Below are positions 34,115-44,560 of a DNA stretch of 64,000 bases, in pieces. Numbering within the stretch: position 1 is the first letter of the stretch; each line of letters opens with the position of its first letter. This stretch comes from Strigamia acuminata. Lineage: Eukaryota; Arthropoda; Chilopoda; Geophilomorpha; Linotaeniidae. The notes beneath the pieces were generated by a model. It saw nothing but the letters and a program-made list of their open reading frames with translations, searched no databases and was not told where the DNA came from. Location: assembly GCA_949358305.1 (NCBI GenBank), contig OX442316.1:13454001-13518000 (forward strand), written 5' to 3'. The position numbers and the translations under genes are program-made.

Positions 34115-35494
34115 CTAGTGGGCCAAGCTGCTCTGAGGTAGAGCAGGACGCATGCTCTGCGACATGATTGGATACGAGACCAGAGGTGTGTTGGGCCCGC
34201 TCATCGTCATTGCAATGCTCTGCGGCAACGACTGCGGGATACTGACGGTCGGAATGGCTTGAGTGATGGGCACGGGGGCGATCGAGACCGGTGCGAGCGA
34301 AACGGGCACGATTGGCGCCATGGTCTGCGAGCCAGCCGCCGCGGCCAGTTCCTGGGCGATTCGCTGTTGTGGGGTTTGCAAAGACTGCGGGGGCGGAGGA
34401 GCCGAGAGGTCGCCACTGAGCGGCAACTGGCCCATGCTGGGAGGGACGGGATTGGGCGCGGGCAATGGATTCGGGTTGAGCGTCTGCGTGACCGGCGGAG
34501 GGCCCGACGTCGTCTGCTTGCCAATGCGAAGCTGCGCGTTCTGGTCCAGCAGGAACTCGTTCGTGGCCGTCAAATCCGCCACCTGCTTCTTCAGCTCGTC
34601 CATCTTTCGCCTCAAGATCATGTTCTCCTCCTCGTACAGCGGGTACTCGGGCGGCGGCGGCATCGACATGGGCTGCCGCACGGGCCCGCCGCCCATCATG
34701 TTCATCGAGCCGGGCCCGCACCCCCCGCTCATGTTGCCGTAGTCGTCGAAGTGGCGCCTCTTGGCCACCGGCTCGTACTGGTCGTACTCGTCGTAGGGCG
34801 CGGGCGCGTACTGGTCGCAGTACATATCCCTGGGTCTTCGGTTGCGACTCATCTGTTCCATCTCGTACTCGTTCGGGTTGAGATGACGAAACTTGCACCG
34901 TCCGGCGCGACGACAGTCACCTTTCAGATAATCTTTGCAGATGGGCACTTCACCACCACCGATGCCCCCACCGCCACCTCCGCCTAGACCGCCTCCGCCT
35001 AGACCACCACCACCGCCGCCTCCTCCTCCTCCTCCTCCGCCTCCGCCTCCGTTGCCACCACCCATGTTCGCACCACCACGCAGGCTCGCTCCACCTCCGC
35101 CTCCTCCCATCATGGACGATCCCATGGGTCCGGGTCCGGGTCCGCACTCATTGCCGCCGATTCCGGTGCCCAACCCTTTACCGATGGCCACTGCGTCCAG
35201 CACGCACTGCGGCAGCTCGCCCGTCGCCCTGTAGTACTCTTCCTCCTCGCGGCTGCAGTGGATGAACTTGCAGTTGCCTCGCCGACATTCCTTGTTTTGG
35301 TAGTCGTGGCAGAAGACGTACTCGATCTTGCGCCCAAGTTCCTCTGCCTCGCCCGGCTCTGGGTGACGATATTTGCAGCGCTTGCCGCGCCGGCACACGT
35401 TGCGCAAGAAGTCGCGGCAAATGCTGTCTTTGTCGCTCGCGTCGCCGTTCACCTTCTTAACGTCGCGGCTGTCGCGGCTATCGTCGTCTGACAT
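34115..35494 (-). CDS. ZC3H10: Zinc finger CCCH domain-containing protein 10
   Basis: A 459-residue protein. Three CCCH fingers are visible: residues 26-44 (C-X7-C-X5-C-X3-H), 62-79 (C-X7-C-X4-C-X3-H) and about 186-204 (C-X7-C-X5-C-X3-H). Fingers 2 and 3 are split by a glycine-rich linker with a run of about 16 Gly. A leucine-rich coiled coil (about 288-325, with EENMILRRKMDELKKQ) and a Pro/Ser/Val-rich tail with YPIMSQSMRP follow. Order and motifs match vertebrate ZC3H10 (about 434 aa), an RNA-binding protein linked in mammals to microRNA processing and mitochondrial/thermogenic gene control; those roles are not shown here. The start is the first ATG; the upstream frame is open but has only a GTG. 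The coding part is uninterrupted, as in mammals. It is GC- and CpG-rich against AT-rich flanks. The Gly linker is much longer than I expect for the family. Confidence 0.95.
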   Translation of the reverse strand: MSDDDSRDSRDVKKVNGDASDKDSICRDFLRNVCRRGKRCKYRHPEPGEAEELGRKIEYVFCHDYQNKECRRGNCKFIHCSREEEEYYRATGELPQCVLDAVAIGKGLGTGIGGNECGPGPGPMGSSMMGGGGGGASLRGGANMGGGNGGGGGGGGGGGGGGGGLGGGGLGGGGGGGIGGGEVPICKDYLKGDCRRAGRCKFRHLNPNEYEMEQMSRNRRPRDMYCDQYAPAPYDEYDQYEPVAKRRHFDDYGNMSGGCGPGSMNMMGGGPVRQPMSMPPPPEYPLYEEENMILRRKMDELKKQVADLTATNEFLLDQNAQLRIGKQTTSGPPPVTQTLNPNPLPAPNPVPPSMGQLPLSGDLSAPPPPQSLQTPQQRIAQELAAAAGSQTMAPIVPVSLAPVSIAPVPITQAIPTVSIPQSLPQSIAMTMSGPNTPLVSYPIMSQSMRPALPQSSLAH

Positions 35495-35576
35495 TGCTGC
35501 TGCGGCTGCTGTGCAAGAGAAGCGCCAACAAGTAGGAACGCCCGCCGCCGCTGTCGCTCGACTACGCACAACTGCT

Positions 35577-35590
35577 CTGAAAGAGGAGGA
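35577..35590 (-). other. ZC3H10: Probable 5'UTR splice acceptor of ZC3H10
   Basis: The minus strand reads CCTCCTCTTTCAG, ending at 35577, then AGCAGTTGTG. It is a good pyrimidine tract and AG, 83 nt upstream of the ATG. Just beyond it lie a T20 run (plus strand, 35621-35640) and another acceptor-like TTCTTGTTTTCAG at about 35758. The first, non-coding exon is therefore probably further right. Confidence 0.45.
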
Positions 35591-35620
35591 AACAAAATCA
35601 GACCATCATTTGAAACTGAA

Positions 35621-35640
35621 TTTTTTTTTTTTTTTTTTTT
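35621..35640. repeat. Poly-T run (20 nt)
   Basis: A T20 homopolymer on the plus strand (A20 on the ZC3H10 strand) inside the putative 5'UTR intron. Confidence 0.9.
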
Positions 35641-36467
35641 AATTATTATCATTTTTTTTGCATTGCTCGCTTTTGTTATTTTTTTCTTTCTTATACTAAA
35701 TAGTTCTGCACGACTCTTTTTAACTGTTTAAATGTTTTCACACCGTGCGCCGCGTCGCTGAAAACAAGAAATTGACAGGGATAGAAGAGCAGCGGCAGCA
35801 ACAGCAGCAAAGCGCAAATATATAAAAATAAATAAACGAATAAATAATTTAATTAAATAATCAAAAAGAAGATTAATAACTAGAAAAGAAAAACTAAAAA
35901 TTAAAAATATTCTTCCGACTTTATTTATTCTTATTCCAAAATTTAAAAAAAAAATTAATAATTAATAAATTAAAAACCCCGAAAAATTTGCACTAATTTT
36001 ATTATTTTTCCAAATTCGAGAAAAATCCCACAAAAAAAAAAAATAGAAAAAAAAAACAAAAAAACCGCAAATGACATTCAAATAGCCGCGCATAGGAAAG
36101 GCGGAACAGAAGGACGTGATGGGAAATTTATCAATTTCTTCCCCCCTCAAACCCTTCCATTCATTTTCCTAAAAAAAAAAAAATAAATAATAAAAAAACT
36201 GTAAATGTGAATGCAGTCTCAGGCACTTAGAAGAAAATCATCACAAATTCAAATTAAATTTCTCGCAATTTCCACTAAACCTTAATAAAATCCAATCACA
36301 CTAATCGCAATGTAAAGAAACCCCAAGAAACCCCAAACAGCCCCCTCGCGAGTGCTCAAATTTCATAATTTATCACATTAAACCATTTTCCCAACACAAA
36401 CTCAAAAAAAAATATATCTTCCCATTAATTCCAGACAATCCAGTCACAATTTTCCCAACCCCTCCAG
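35641..36467. other. Upstream region of ZC3H10
   Basis: A short CpG- and CAG-rich patch at 35745-35815 is the best candidate for its promoter or first exon. The remainder is A-rich with long A-runs near 36030-36180. Confidence 0.35.
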
Positions 36468-36725
36468 TCCCACCCCATTTACATGCAAATCCGACCCGTG
36501 TACGGCCTGCATGGACACCCAGCCGATAAGATTCAAAACGACATTCACCCAGCACGATTTATGCACCGCTCCAATCCACTCGGACTCACGGCCAGTTCCA
36601 CGAGTTCCACGAGTTCCACGAACTCCCCGACCTTAAAAGCAGCCCCTACAGATAACTGCACACTCCCAGAGCCCTCAGACCCCCACCATGTCGTCGCAAA
36701 TCCAAACAAAACGCTCAAACATTAA
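36468..36725 (+). other. Possible terminal exon, Ser/Thr/Pro-rich
   Basis: A strong acceptor, CCCAACCCCTCCAG, ends at 36467 and is followed in phase 0 by 85 open codons to TAA. The peptide has a 12-bp tandem repeat giving SSTSSTSSTN and a Pro/His-rich end. Unrecognised. The plus strand is A/C-rich here, which favours both pyrimidine tracts and Ser/Thr/Pro frames, so chance is a serious alternative. Confidence 0.25.
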
Positions 36726-38148
36726 CAAATAATTGAGTCCTTAGCAACTGGCGAGTCTTTTTCATTTCCCCTTCCAAATTGCGAGCCAAGAGACCTCATC
36801 CGGTCACAGCCCCAGCGGCGGAAATGACTTTTGAGATCAAACTAGAGCCCATCCTTTCTTCCCCGACCCTCCCCGCGTTTGCTTTCACTGTTTCGCCCAC
36901 CTGATGAACACTTTCTAGTCGGCGAATTTAATTTTACCTCGGCGCGTCTCGTGCGACCCGAAATCCGGATTGAGCGCACACTAATGAGCTGCTACACACA
37001 CGCCTTGTTGTTACTGGTGCTGTCGGCTGTCTTTCCTAGCGAAGACGTCTAATAGGCTTAACTCGGTCAAGAGACCTCGTTCGTTTTAGCTGCGATCTGG
37101 CGGCGTGTTTAACTGCCAATGCTAGAAAACACACACAAAGCTGTTTGAGCTGTCAGTGGCCCACCATCGCCCCCGATATCGACTCGAGAGATCACACGCT
37201 AGAGCAAGCGCCAGACCCCTGCAAAACAACTCATGCATAATGCACGATTCGTATGCGCACTGTACATGTCATTTGACAACTTGAGCTTGCACCTTTTGCG
37301 ACTGATAGTAGCTCTGGCGCTCACTCAGCCAAAAGCTTCAATGCACACTCGTGTATTGTTTTGCGCGTGCAGTTGTTTTTAAAATCTATTTTATACCGGA
37401 TGTAACGCTCGTTCGTGTGTTCCACGTTTAGAATGAATATTCCAGTTTTTTGACAGAGTCGAAAATCATTTGCGAAAAATCCTTGACAACACGAGGCAAT
37501 GTCAATGCAGCTTTTGCATTTTCAAACTCCATCACCATACAAAAGATCTTTCAAATCCACAAAAAAAATATATTAAGCAATATGAAAGAAAAAAATTTTT
37601 TTTCTCGTTGCATATAACCGAGCACAAAGTAAACAAGAGATTTACTCCATCAAAAATATATGCAAAAAAAAAATTTATTAAAAAAAAAAAATTAATATCC
37701 TACATAACTGGAATAATTAAAATTATTCAAAAGAAAAAACAAGTACTCCGTATAATATATAAAAATCCTAACAAAAAAAAAGATAATCTCTCAATCGAAC
37801 GTTATTAAAATCCTAAGTATTCCAGCAACAAAAAAATATATTCATTCTAAATCCCCGAATTCAATCGAAAAACATTTGACATATTTATTGCCGAAGAAAT
37901 TCCAAAGCGCACTAAAACAAAACGCTGCTGACAAACCTAATTTGTCGCTCTAATCAAACAAAGACACCCAAACAATACCCCAAATCCCATTGGCTACAAG
38001 TTGGCTAACGCGTGGTCGATTCGACATTCGACCAACGACACTTCATTACATTTCCAAAATGGCCGCTGTCACCAATTAAACACCTCTAAAGCAGATATGC
38101 CAATTCCTTTTTCTATTTCCCACGCGCCTCTCCCGGCTCTGCGTTCAG
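36726..38148. other. Non-coding spacer
   Basis: 36780-37330 is GC-richer with many CpGs; 37560-37700 is A-rich. No supported gene. Confidence 0.5.
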
Positions 38149-38412
38149 CAACCCATGAAGGGGTCACGAATCCTCAAGATATATACATTTGTGTCGACTA
38201 TGTCCGTATCATTTCCCTCCAGATTTATAGACATCGAGTCTTGTCCAGACGTTTCCTCCCCCTTCACCCCCGATACAATGCCTCCCTCGCCACCGGAAAA
38301 CCGACGTCTTCGTGCACTATCCGCCAATATTTTACCAAGAACTGGACTAAACCACGCCAGAATAAGCACAGCTGCTTCACGCCCGTCACTCTCCGGTATC
38401 GAGCACCTTTGA
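38149..38412 (+). other. Possible terminal exon, unrecognised
   Basis: An excellent acceptor (TTTCCCACGCGCCTCTCCCG then GCTCTGCGTTCAG, ending at 38148) is followed in phase 0 by 87 open codons to TGA. AATAAA follows near 38505. The peptide reads QPMKGSRILKIYTFVSTMSV, then a Pro/Ser-rich stretch (DVSSPFTPDTMPPSPPENRR) and a basic tail. The layout fits a last exon with a disordered C-terminal tail. The minus strand is open for 99 codons over the same bases, so the strand is not certain. Confidence 0.35.
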
Positions 38413-39175
38413 AGCTCCACCAGAGCGGAAAAAAAAAATTGCAACCCATGAAATATTAAAATTCGTTTTCAAATATTTAACCGCCAAGGAATTAGTCATT
38501 TAAAAATAAATCCATCAATTTTTAAACGAGGAATTTTAAATCTGAAGAACGAAATGTGTAATGCAGTGAAGCCTACCAGGGCGGAGTTTTTGTAATTACT
38601 ATTTCAGATCGCTGATAAACTCGCATTTAATATCTTATCTCTGCGTTCCCAATGCAACTCTTTAGTTCTTTTTTTTTAAAAAATAAAAAAAATAAAAAAA
38701 AATTGTTCTTTAGCTCCTGCAGAGGATTGTTGCCAATCTAATTGGCCGTCAAAGACAGACGAAGAAAGAAAGAGAAAACGGGGAAAAAAATTGTTTACAA
38801 AAAAAAAGAGATACAATGCAATTTGCGACAGCCCAACCAATTTGACTTGTTCTATACCTTGATTCATTCGTTACGCCGTAAACAAATATTCGCGTTGTTA
38901 ACAGTAATTGCTAATAAGATTACCACTCAGATCAGAGCACTTGACCTTTAATCAAATAAAGTTAATTAATCCTCGACTTTTCATTCAAAAATAAGTCAAT
39001 AGATTATTAATTGCACTAAAAAATTAATACTACATCATCGTTGTGTAGTCTCACATTCACATGCTAAACATAATTGAATTATTCAACAGGAAGCAATTTC
39101 CGATCACATGAGCCGCCTTTCATCACCATTCAGTCAGTCGTTCCCTTCCATTATAACGAAACTAAAGCCACTACT
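38413..39175. other. Non-coding spacer
   Basis: Possible 3' UTR of the candidate exon at its left end. A-runs at 38680-38700. No gene supported. Confidence 0.4.
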
Positions 39176-39394
39176 CATATGGTTCACAAATATATTTTAC
39201 TCCTACAATATATTGATTTTCATTTAATGCATTCCAAAATGTAAAGCATTTCGCAAAATTAAGTATATTATTTGTACATTAAAGTATTGCAGTTCATTGA
39301 AAAAATGCAATTTAAAATGCATTCATATTTGCAAAATTGTATTACAAAATGCATTCTCACGAAACCCAATGCATTTCAATGCATTTTTGAACCA
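39176..39394. mobile_element. MITE family D, complete copy 4
   Basis: About 219 bp. Left end CATATGGTTCACAAATATAT, right end GCATTTTTGAACCA, with AAGTATATTATTTGTAC inside and TTCTCACGAAACCCAATGCA near the right end. It is longer than copy 2 by extra ATTGATTTTCATTTAATGCA-type sequence also seen in copy 3. Confidence 0.7.
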
Positions 39395-39493
39395 ATAATA
39401 ATTTACAACTTTCCAAAAATCAACCTTAATTGACTAAAATTCACTTTACACAAAAAAAGCCTTAAAAATCAATTCTGACGTCACAAAATGCCA

Positions 39494-39509
39494 AATAAAG
39501 CGCCAATTT

Positions 39510-39559
<50 letters not shown>
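39494..39559 (+). repeat. AATAAA followed by an A48 run
   Basis: AATAAA (39494-39499), 12 bases, then 48 uninterrupted A residues (39512-39559). This is the layout of a retroposed transcript end (SINE, LINE or processed copy). The sequence upstream to the MITE at 39394 is only 100 bp, and I see no clear target-site duplication. Confidence 0.6.
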
Positions 39560-39563
<4 letters not shown>

Positions 39564-41398
39564 TTCATGAAACCCCAGGTATTGTCAAAGAGCCAAACCT
39601 CCATCAGGTTAATTAAATAAGTTGAGAGAACATTCGATTTTTATTGCAGTCAGTATTTCTTTACCATTCACGAACACCTTCACCGATTCGACACCTCGAC
39701 TTGAACTTGCGTGCTGACAAAAAAACTCGTCCCAACCTCCCTACCCCTTTCCACACCTCTGCGCATACACGCATTCCCGTTTTAAAAAAAACGATCCACG
39801 AAACTCGATCTTCTTCCACTCCACAAATGAAAAGAAGGACTCTCGTGTAACTCGACGACTTTCTTTTTAGCACTGCTTTGCAAGCGGAAACAAGCGGGTT
39901 CGCCAAACACTCGCACCGATCGTCCATTTCTGACAATCCCTTCAACCGTGAAAACTGATCCGTTACGTTCAAACCGAGGAACTACAACCTCGGCTTAAGC
40001 AAACATCCTCTTCTCTCGACATCAAATTCTCTCATCAGTTTTCCCCAAACAGACCCACGTCATCCTCGTTGAGTCGCAGCTGGCAAAGCCCCGTTACCAA
40101 TCACAAGTATTCTCATCAACTCCAATCATCTACGAGCTTCGAACAGCACGACAGGTCAATACTAAATGCTAAACTTCCGACTAACTCCTTCACAACATTC
40201 AAAATTCAACACGGCACATCGAATTAAGAGTTTGTTTCGAGCGAGGAATCCCAGACGCCATTAACTCGAGAGACTGCATCAGACAATTAAAATTTCTCTT
40301 CAATTTGCATTTTCTAAATTAGTGGTGTTTAATGGAGAGTTAGGATTTTTTTTTGGCTGATTTATTTCCTAAAATCAACGTATATTCCTTTTTTTTTAAA
40401 AAAAAATTTAAAAAAACAACCCATCGACAACTTCCAGTCCTCATTTCAAACCATGTTTGTGACGTGACACTTCCTGTCAGTGACTAATTAGTGTACGACG
40501 TTGTAGCTGACAAATTAGAAAAACAGAAGCGAAAAAAAATTATATTAACGTTTTCGGAGAAACGACAAGCTGCAAACACATTTTTTACACCTTTCTCCGA
40601 TGTCATCTAGTTTTAACCACAAGATAATATTTTTAAAAAAAAAATACCAATTTTAATTAAACCACCGCCCGTCAAATTTTTAAATGTTAACAAGATGACA
40701 CGAAAACAATACCCGGATTAAAAAAAAAAACATCCGTAACTCCTAAACGATAAATAATTAGAAAAAAATCGCACAAATAAAATTTCTAAAGACACAAATT
40801 GTCATCTCCGAGTAGCGTTTACACGCACATAAATAACTTTTCGAAGTCGATTATTTAATACTCATTTTTCATTCAGCTCGAAAACTATTCAAATGAAACC
40901 TTTTCCCAGCCTACTTGATATTCAATTCACACTAAGCAATGACCACAACTTCACGGATGGGCATGAGTCCAGATAACCAGGCATGAAAGCTGAACGTGCA
41001 TTAGATTTTACAAAGGAAAAAGGAAAAGAAACGACCGAGTTAAAAGAAGGCCAAGCAAGCACTCAGTAGCACGCATCCCCCACAGGGAAACTACAACGAG
41101 AACAAGCAAAATGACCATCCACTACTCACCCCACCAAACGCCCGTCTGACACCCATCAATTCAACACGTGCTCTGAATTCACTGCTTACATTCGACAACA
41201 ACTTCGCTCAAACACATCATAAACAAGTCCAACATGGTGAATTTTAAACAAACCATTCCGGGCTGTTAGATACAAGCAAAACGACCATCAAATGCAACAT
41301 AAAAACCAGTTTAGATCCAGATTTGCCTTAAATAAATAAGTGCAAAGCTATTTTTCCAATCGTTAATGACGTACGCGTGTGCTTGCCAGAATTTCAAA
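39560..41398. other. Spacer with an ambiguous island at 39640-39980
   Basis: 39650-39850 is open on the plus strand directly after a good acceptor (CGATTTTTATTGCAG, ending at about 39649). The minus strand is open for 88 codons from an ATG at about 39927 to a TAA followed by AATAAA. Both look plausible, so neither is called. The remainder has no gene. Confidence 0.3.
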
Positions 41399-41760
41399 CT
41401 TTTAAAAAAAAATTCAATTTTTATCTAAAAATTCTATCTTTTTGCTTAAAAAATATAAAAATTCATTTTTTTAGCTTGGAAAAATGCAAAAAAAATGCAA
41501 AAAAAAAAAAAAATTAGCTTAGATAAATCTAAAATCTTTTTGATTAAAAAAACCTAAAAGCTTCAGTTTTTTTTTATTATAAAATCTAAAAATCTAAAAA
41601 ATGTTTTCGGTTGGTAATTAAAAAAAATCGAAAACATCAATTTTCTGCTTAGTAAAACCAAAAAATTCAATTTTTTTTGCTCTAAAAACCTAAAAATTCA
41701 ATTTTTCTCTCGGAAAAACCCAAAAATTCAATTTTTCTCTCGGAAAACCCCAAAAGTCAA
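41399..41760. repeat. Degenerate AT-rich tandem repeats
   Basis: Recurrent AAAAATTCAATTTTT-type units alternate with AAAACC(T/C)AAA. The last two units, ATTCAATTTTTCTCTCGGAA, are almost identical at a period of 31 bp. Confidence 0.6.
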
Positions 41761-43659
41761 CACCACCCTTAACAAAATCCCGCCATCTTTCCAACATATC
41801 CACTTTATCCAATTTAATTTTTTAACATTTGCCAATTACAACGCCAGAATTGTAAATATCTACTCACAAACACCCATCGTCGGACATATTCAAATTGTTG
41901 ACTTTAATTGACCATTATTTCCTTCCTCTTATCTTAATATTCCTGCAGATAATTTCCATAGCTTATACTTTCCACTTCCAGCTGCAATATAAATGTTTTC
42001 TTAAGGGTCATTCAGCGACCAACAGCATTAAATTGCCTACTGAAAACGGACACGACCACTACATCTAAATGAAACATGCCTCAAGACTAAATCTAACGTT
42101 TCTCCATCCCAACATCAGGTGACAAATCTCAAAAACTCGCGCAAACCTTCCAAGACCCGAATGCAAACAAACAAACAAACTCATCTTCAACATTTTTCAT
42201 TAAAACTCGTAAATTGCTACACAAGCACTTATCAAAGGCCAGCGGCCCATCACCTGCAAGGTCATTTAATCCAAACATGCGCGATGCACCGATACACCAC
42301 ATGCGAAATCCCGCATCGCTTCCATCGACCCAGTCCCCACACAAACATGCATAATTTAAAATTTCACCATACCTAATCTAAGAAAACCACCCAATAATCC
42401 TATTGCGGCTATTATCTACATTTTTTCCACACTCCTCGAAACGCCAGCTGCACTTGACAGCCACGAGATAGCGCAGAATGTAAAAACAAAACCCAAAATT
42501 AAATTAAATAAAAAAAAAATTTCTTTATGTTCGTCGAGCCTCGAACAATTCATTAAGGCAAAAGTCTGATCGAAGCGGCTGCTGTCACTCGTTATCGTTA
42601 CCACCACTTTCCGATCAAGAGACCATATTCCATCGTTTCTCGAGTTCCAATTATTCAATTCGGAGATGTAATGCAGATGACTCGCGAATCAAGAAAAATG
42701 CCACGCACATGTGAAAATGAAAATAAACGCTCATTTTACCTGTCAAAATAAGACGAGTTTATTAAATTCCAGCTAAATTAATCAAATTCCCACGTAGAAA
42801 AAAAGAAAAAAAACCAACAACAAACGTCACCTTTAAATTGACTTTTTTTCTGCACACAAAACGAGCTAATGCAGCCACGTTCCCTTAAAAAAAAAAAGAT
42901 TCTCTACAAATATAAACAAAACCACACGTCTCATTCGGCAACTGAACAAACTGAAATGGCACAAGATTGATTTTCCCATTAGTGGTGTGTGATCAAAGAG
43001 TCGAATCCCCAGTTCTTGAGTTAACTTCAATGTTTGCCATTAATTAATTGTCATTGACCTTGCTTCTAGATCATCCATTTCTTTACTTTTCCAACTCGTG
43101 TAAATAAAAACAAACCAAATTTTTATTGGAGCAATTAATTTATAAACGTGTGATTCATACGGAAGCTAAAACGAAATTATAATCAATAATAATTAAGTCA
43201 ATCAAACTAGTTTGTATTTATTAATTTAATTTTACTTTAACATGTAAAATTGTGCATTTAGAAAAAAAATGTAAACAAGTTTAAATGACTTCATGAATGC
43301 ACCTACTATTTATTTTGGGACTTCGCAACCCCATTTTAAATCTTCTCAAGATTTTCCTCTCAGTCCGTACCAAATACTGACTAATGAGTTCGAAAAAAGT
43401 TTTCACGAGTCGTTAGAATCAAGCTGGAGGGAATTGGGAAGTGATTACTTGGAGTGGTCGTCCGCTGTAACCATCAATTTCAACATTTGAATTCAATAAA
43501 ACTTTAATCCAGAGATATTTCCACAAAAAATCGAGAATGAAAGTACCGCAAATCTTCTGATAGAGCACCCGCGCTCTATTGACAGAACTTAGATATTCCC
43601 CTGCATACAAAATAATTCAGCGATAATTCAAATAGATTTGTAATCTCTAACAGTCGATT
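41761..43659. other. Non-coding spacer
   Basis: A/C-rich plus strand with scattered short open frames and no supported gene. Confidence 0.5.
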
Positions 43660-43860
43660 TTTGCATTTAAAAAAGTGCATTTTTCACCTTAAAATGCATT
43701 TTTGGTGCAAAAAATAAATAGATTTTGCACGTAAAAAAAACATTTTTCACCTTAAAATGCATTTTTGTACATGAAAAATGCATTTTTGTGCTTGAAAAAT
43801 GCATTTTTGTGCTTGAAAAATGCATTTTTGTACCTAAAAAAATGCATTTTTGGACTTTCC
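43660..43860. repeat. Minisatellite with about 21-bp unit
   Basis: Units such as AAAAATGCATTTTTGTGCTT, repeated six or more times, with older CACCTTAAAATGCATTTT units on the left. It ends at the same tail sequence as the unrelated array at 25774. Confidence 0.85.
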
Positions 43861-43861
43861 A

Positions 43862-43897
43862 ACCGCGTAGTAAAGGATACCGCGTTCAATCAGCATC
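43862..43897 (+). mobile_element. Shared tail after minisatellite, copy 2
   Basis: Starts CCGCGTAGTAAAGGATACCG and ends AATCAGCATC, matching the tail at 26279-26314. Confidence 0.55.
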
Positions 43898-44377
43898 TCT
43901 CGTTTTACGACACAACCCTATTTTCAGCTAGATTTGCTTCAAACTCCAAATAACAATGCATTTCTCTCGAAAATCGATACCCTACTATTCCCCCCCAACT
44001 CCCAAATGTCGACCATATGCTCACTCCAACTCTCCTCGCAAAACAAACCGCAGGCCACTGTAAACATCGCATAAAGAAAAATATAAGAAAAAAATATATA
44101 CATGTACAGGACAAAACTGCTGACATTGTAAAACAAACCAAAATCCAATTCCCCCAACTCTTTTAGCTCAATACACCCCCTACTGATGAATTGCGCGATC
44201 TGCAAATAACTGAAACGTGTATTTCTTTTGTGCAATTTATATCTATCCACTTTTTCCCCCCAAAAAAGAGAATATTTCTACTTTACTGCTCCTATACATC
44301 AACCGCTATACATAACAGTGAATTTTTGATTGTATATGTATGATAGATGGAAGGGATTTGAATGCATCCACCGTCAG
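43898..44377. other. Non-coding spacer
   Basis: No gene supported. Confidence 0.5.
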
Positions 44378-44560
44378 CTACTGCAAGGCAAGCGACGCAG
44401 GCGGCAAACGGATGGCTCTCATCCATCAATGATTTCCCGAAGGGAGGAAGTGGGCTCGAGTGTCATGCATCCACCAACATCGCAGTGTTCTCCTACGTCT
44501 CATCTACAACCATTGATCTCGCTGGATTTGGATAAAGCGCCGGCTCACAACGCTTTATAA
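44378..44560 (+). other. Possible terminal exon, basic and Ser/Pro-rich
   Basis: After CACCGTCAG (ending 44377), 60 codons run in phase 0 to TAA at 44558-44560, and AATAAA begins within ten bases of the stop. The peptide starts LLQGKRRRRQTDGSHPSM and ends LISLDLDKAPAHNAL. Codon and residue use are balanced. The acceptor has a poor pyrimidine tract and the frame stops upstream at 44327. No family recognised. Confidence 0.3.

Noticed and set aside
33942-34898. 318-codon minus-strand frame overlapping ZC3H10
   Set aside because: It is the shifted frame of a GC-rich gene and its CAG-rich 3' region. It is Ala/Arg-rich, as such shadows are, and ZC3H10 conservation is in the other frame.
34259-34987. 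242-codon plus-strand frame antisense to ZC3H10
   Set aside because: An antisense shadow of the GC-rich coding region, Arg/Val/His-rich and without homology.
34935-35234. Proline-rich plus-strand frame
   Set aside because: The reverse complement of the glycine-run codons of ZC3H10.
39640-39980. Small genes on either strand
   Set aside because: Both strands give equally plausible peptides with partial signals. Without expression data neither can be chosen.
42995-43030. tRNA B-box-like AGTCGAATCCCC
   Set aside because: No A-box at the right distance and no cloverleaf. I found no tRNA in the window.
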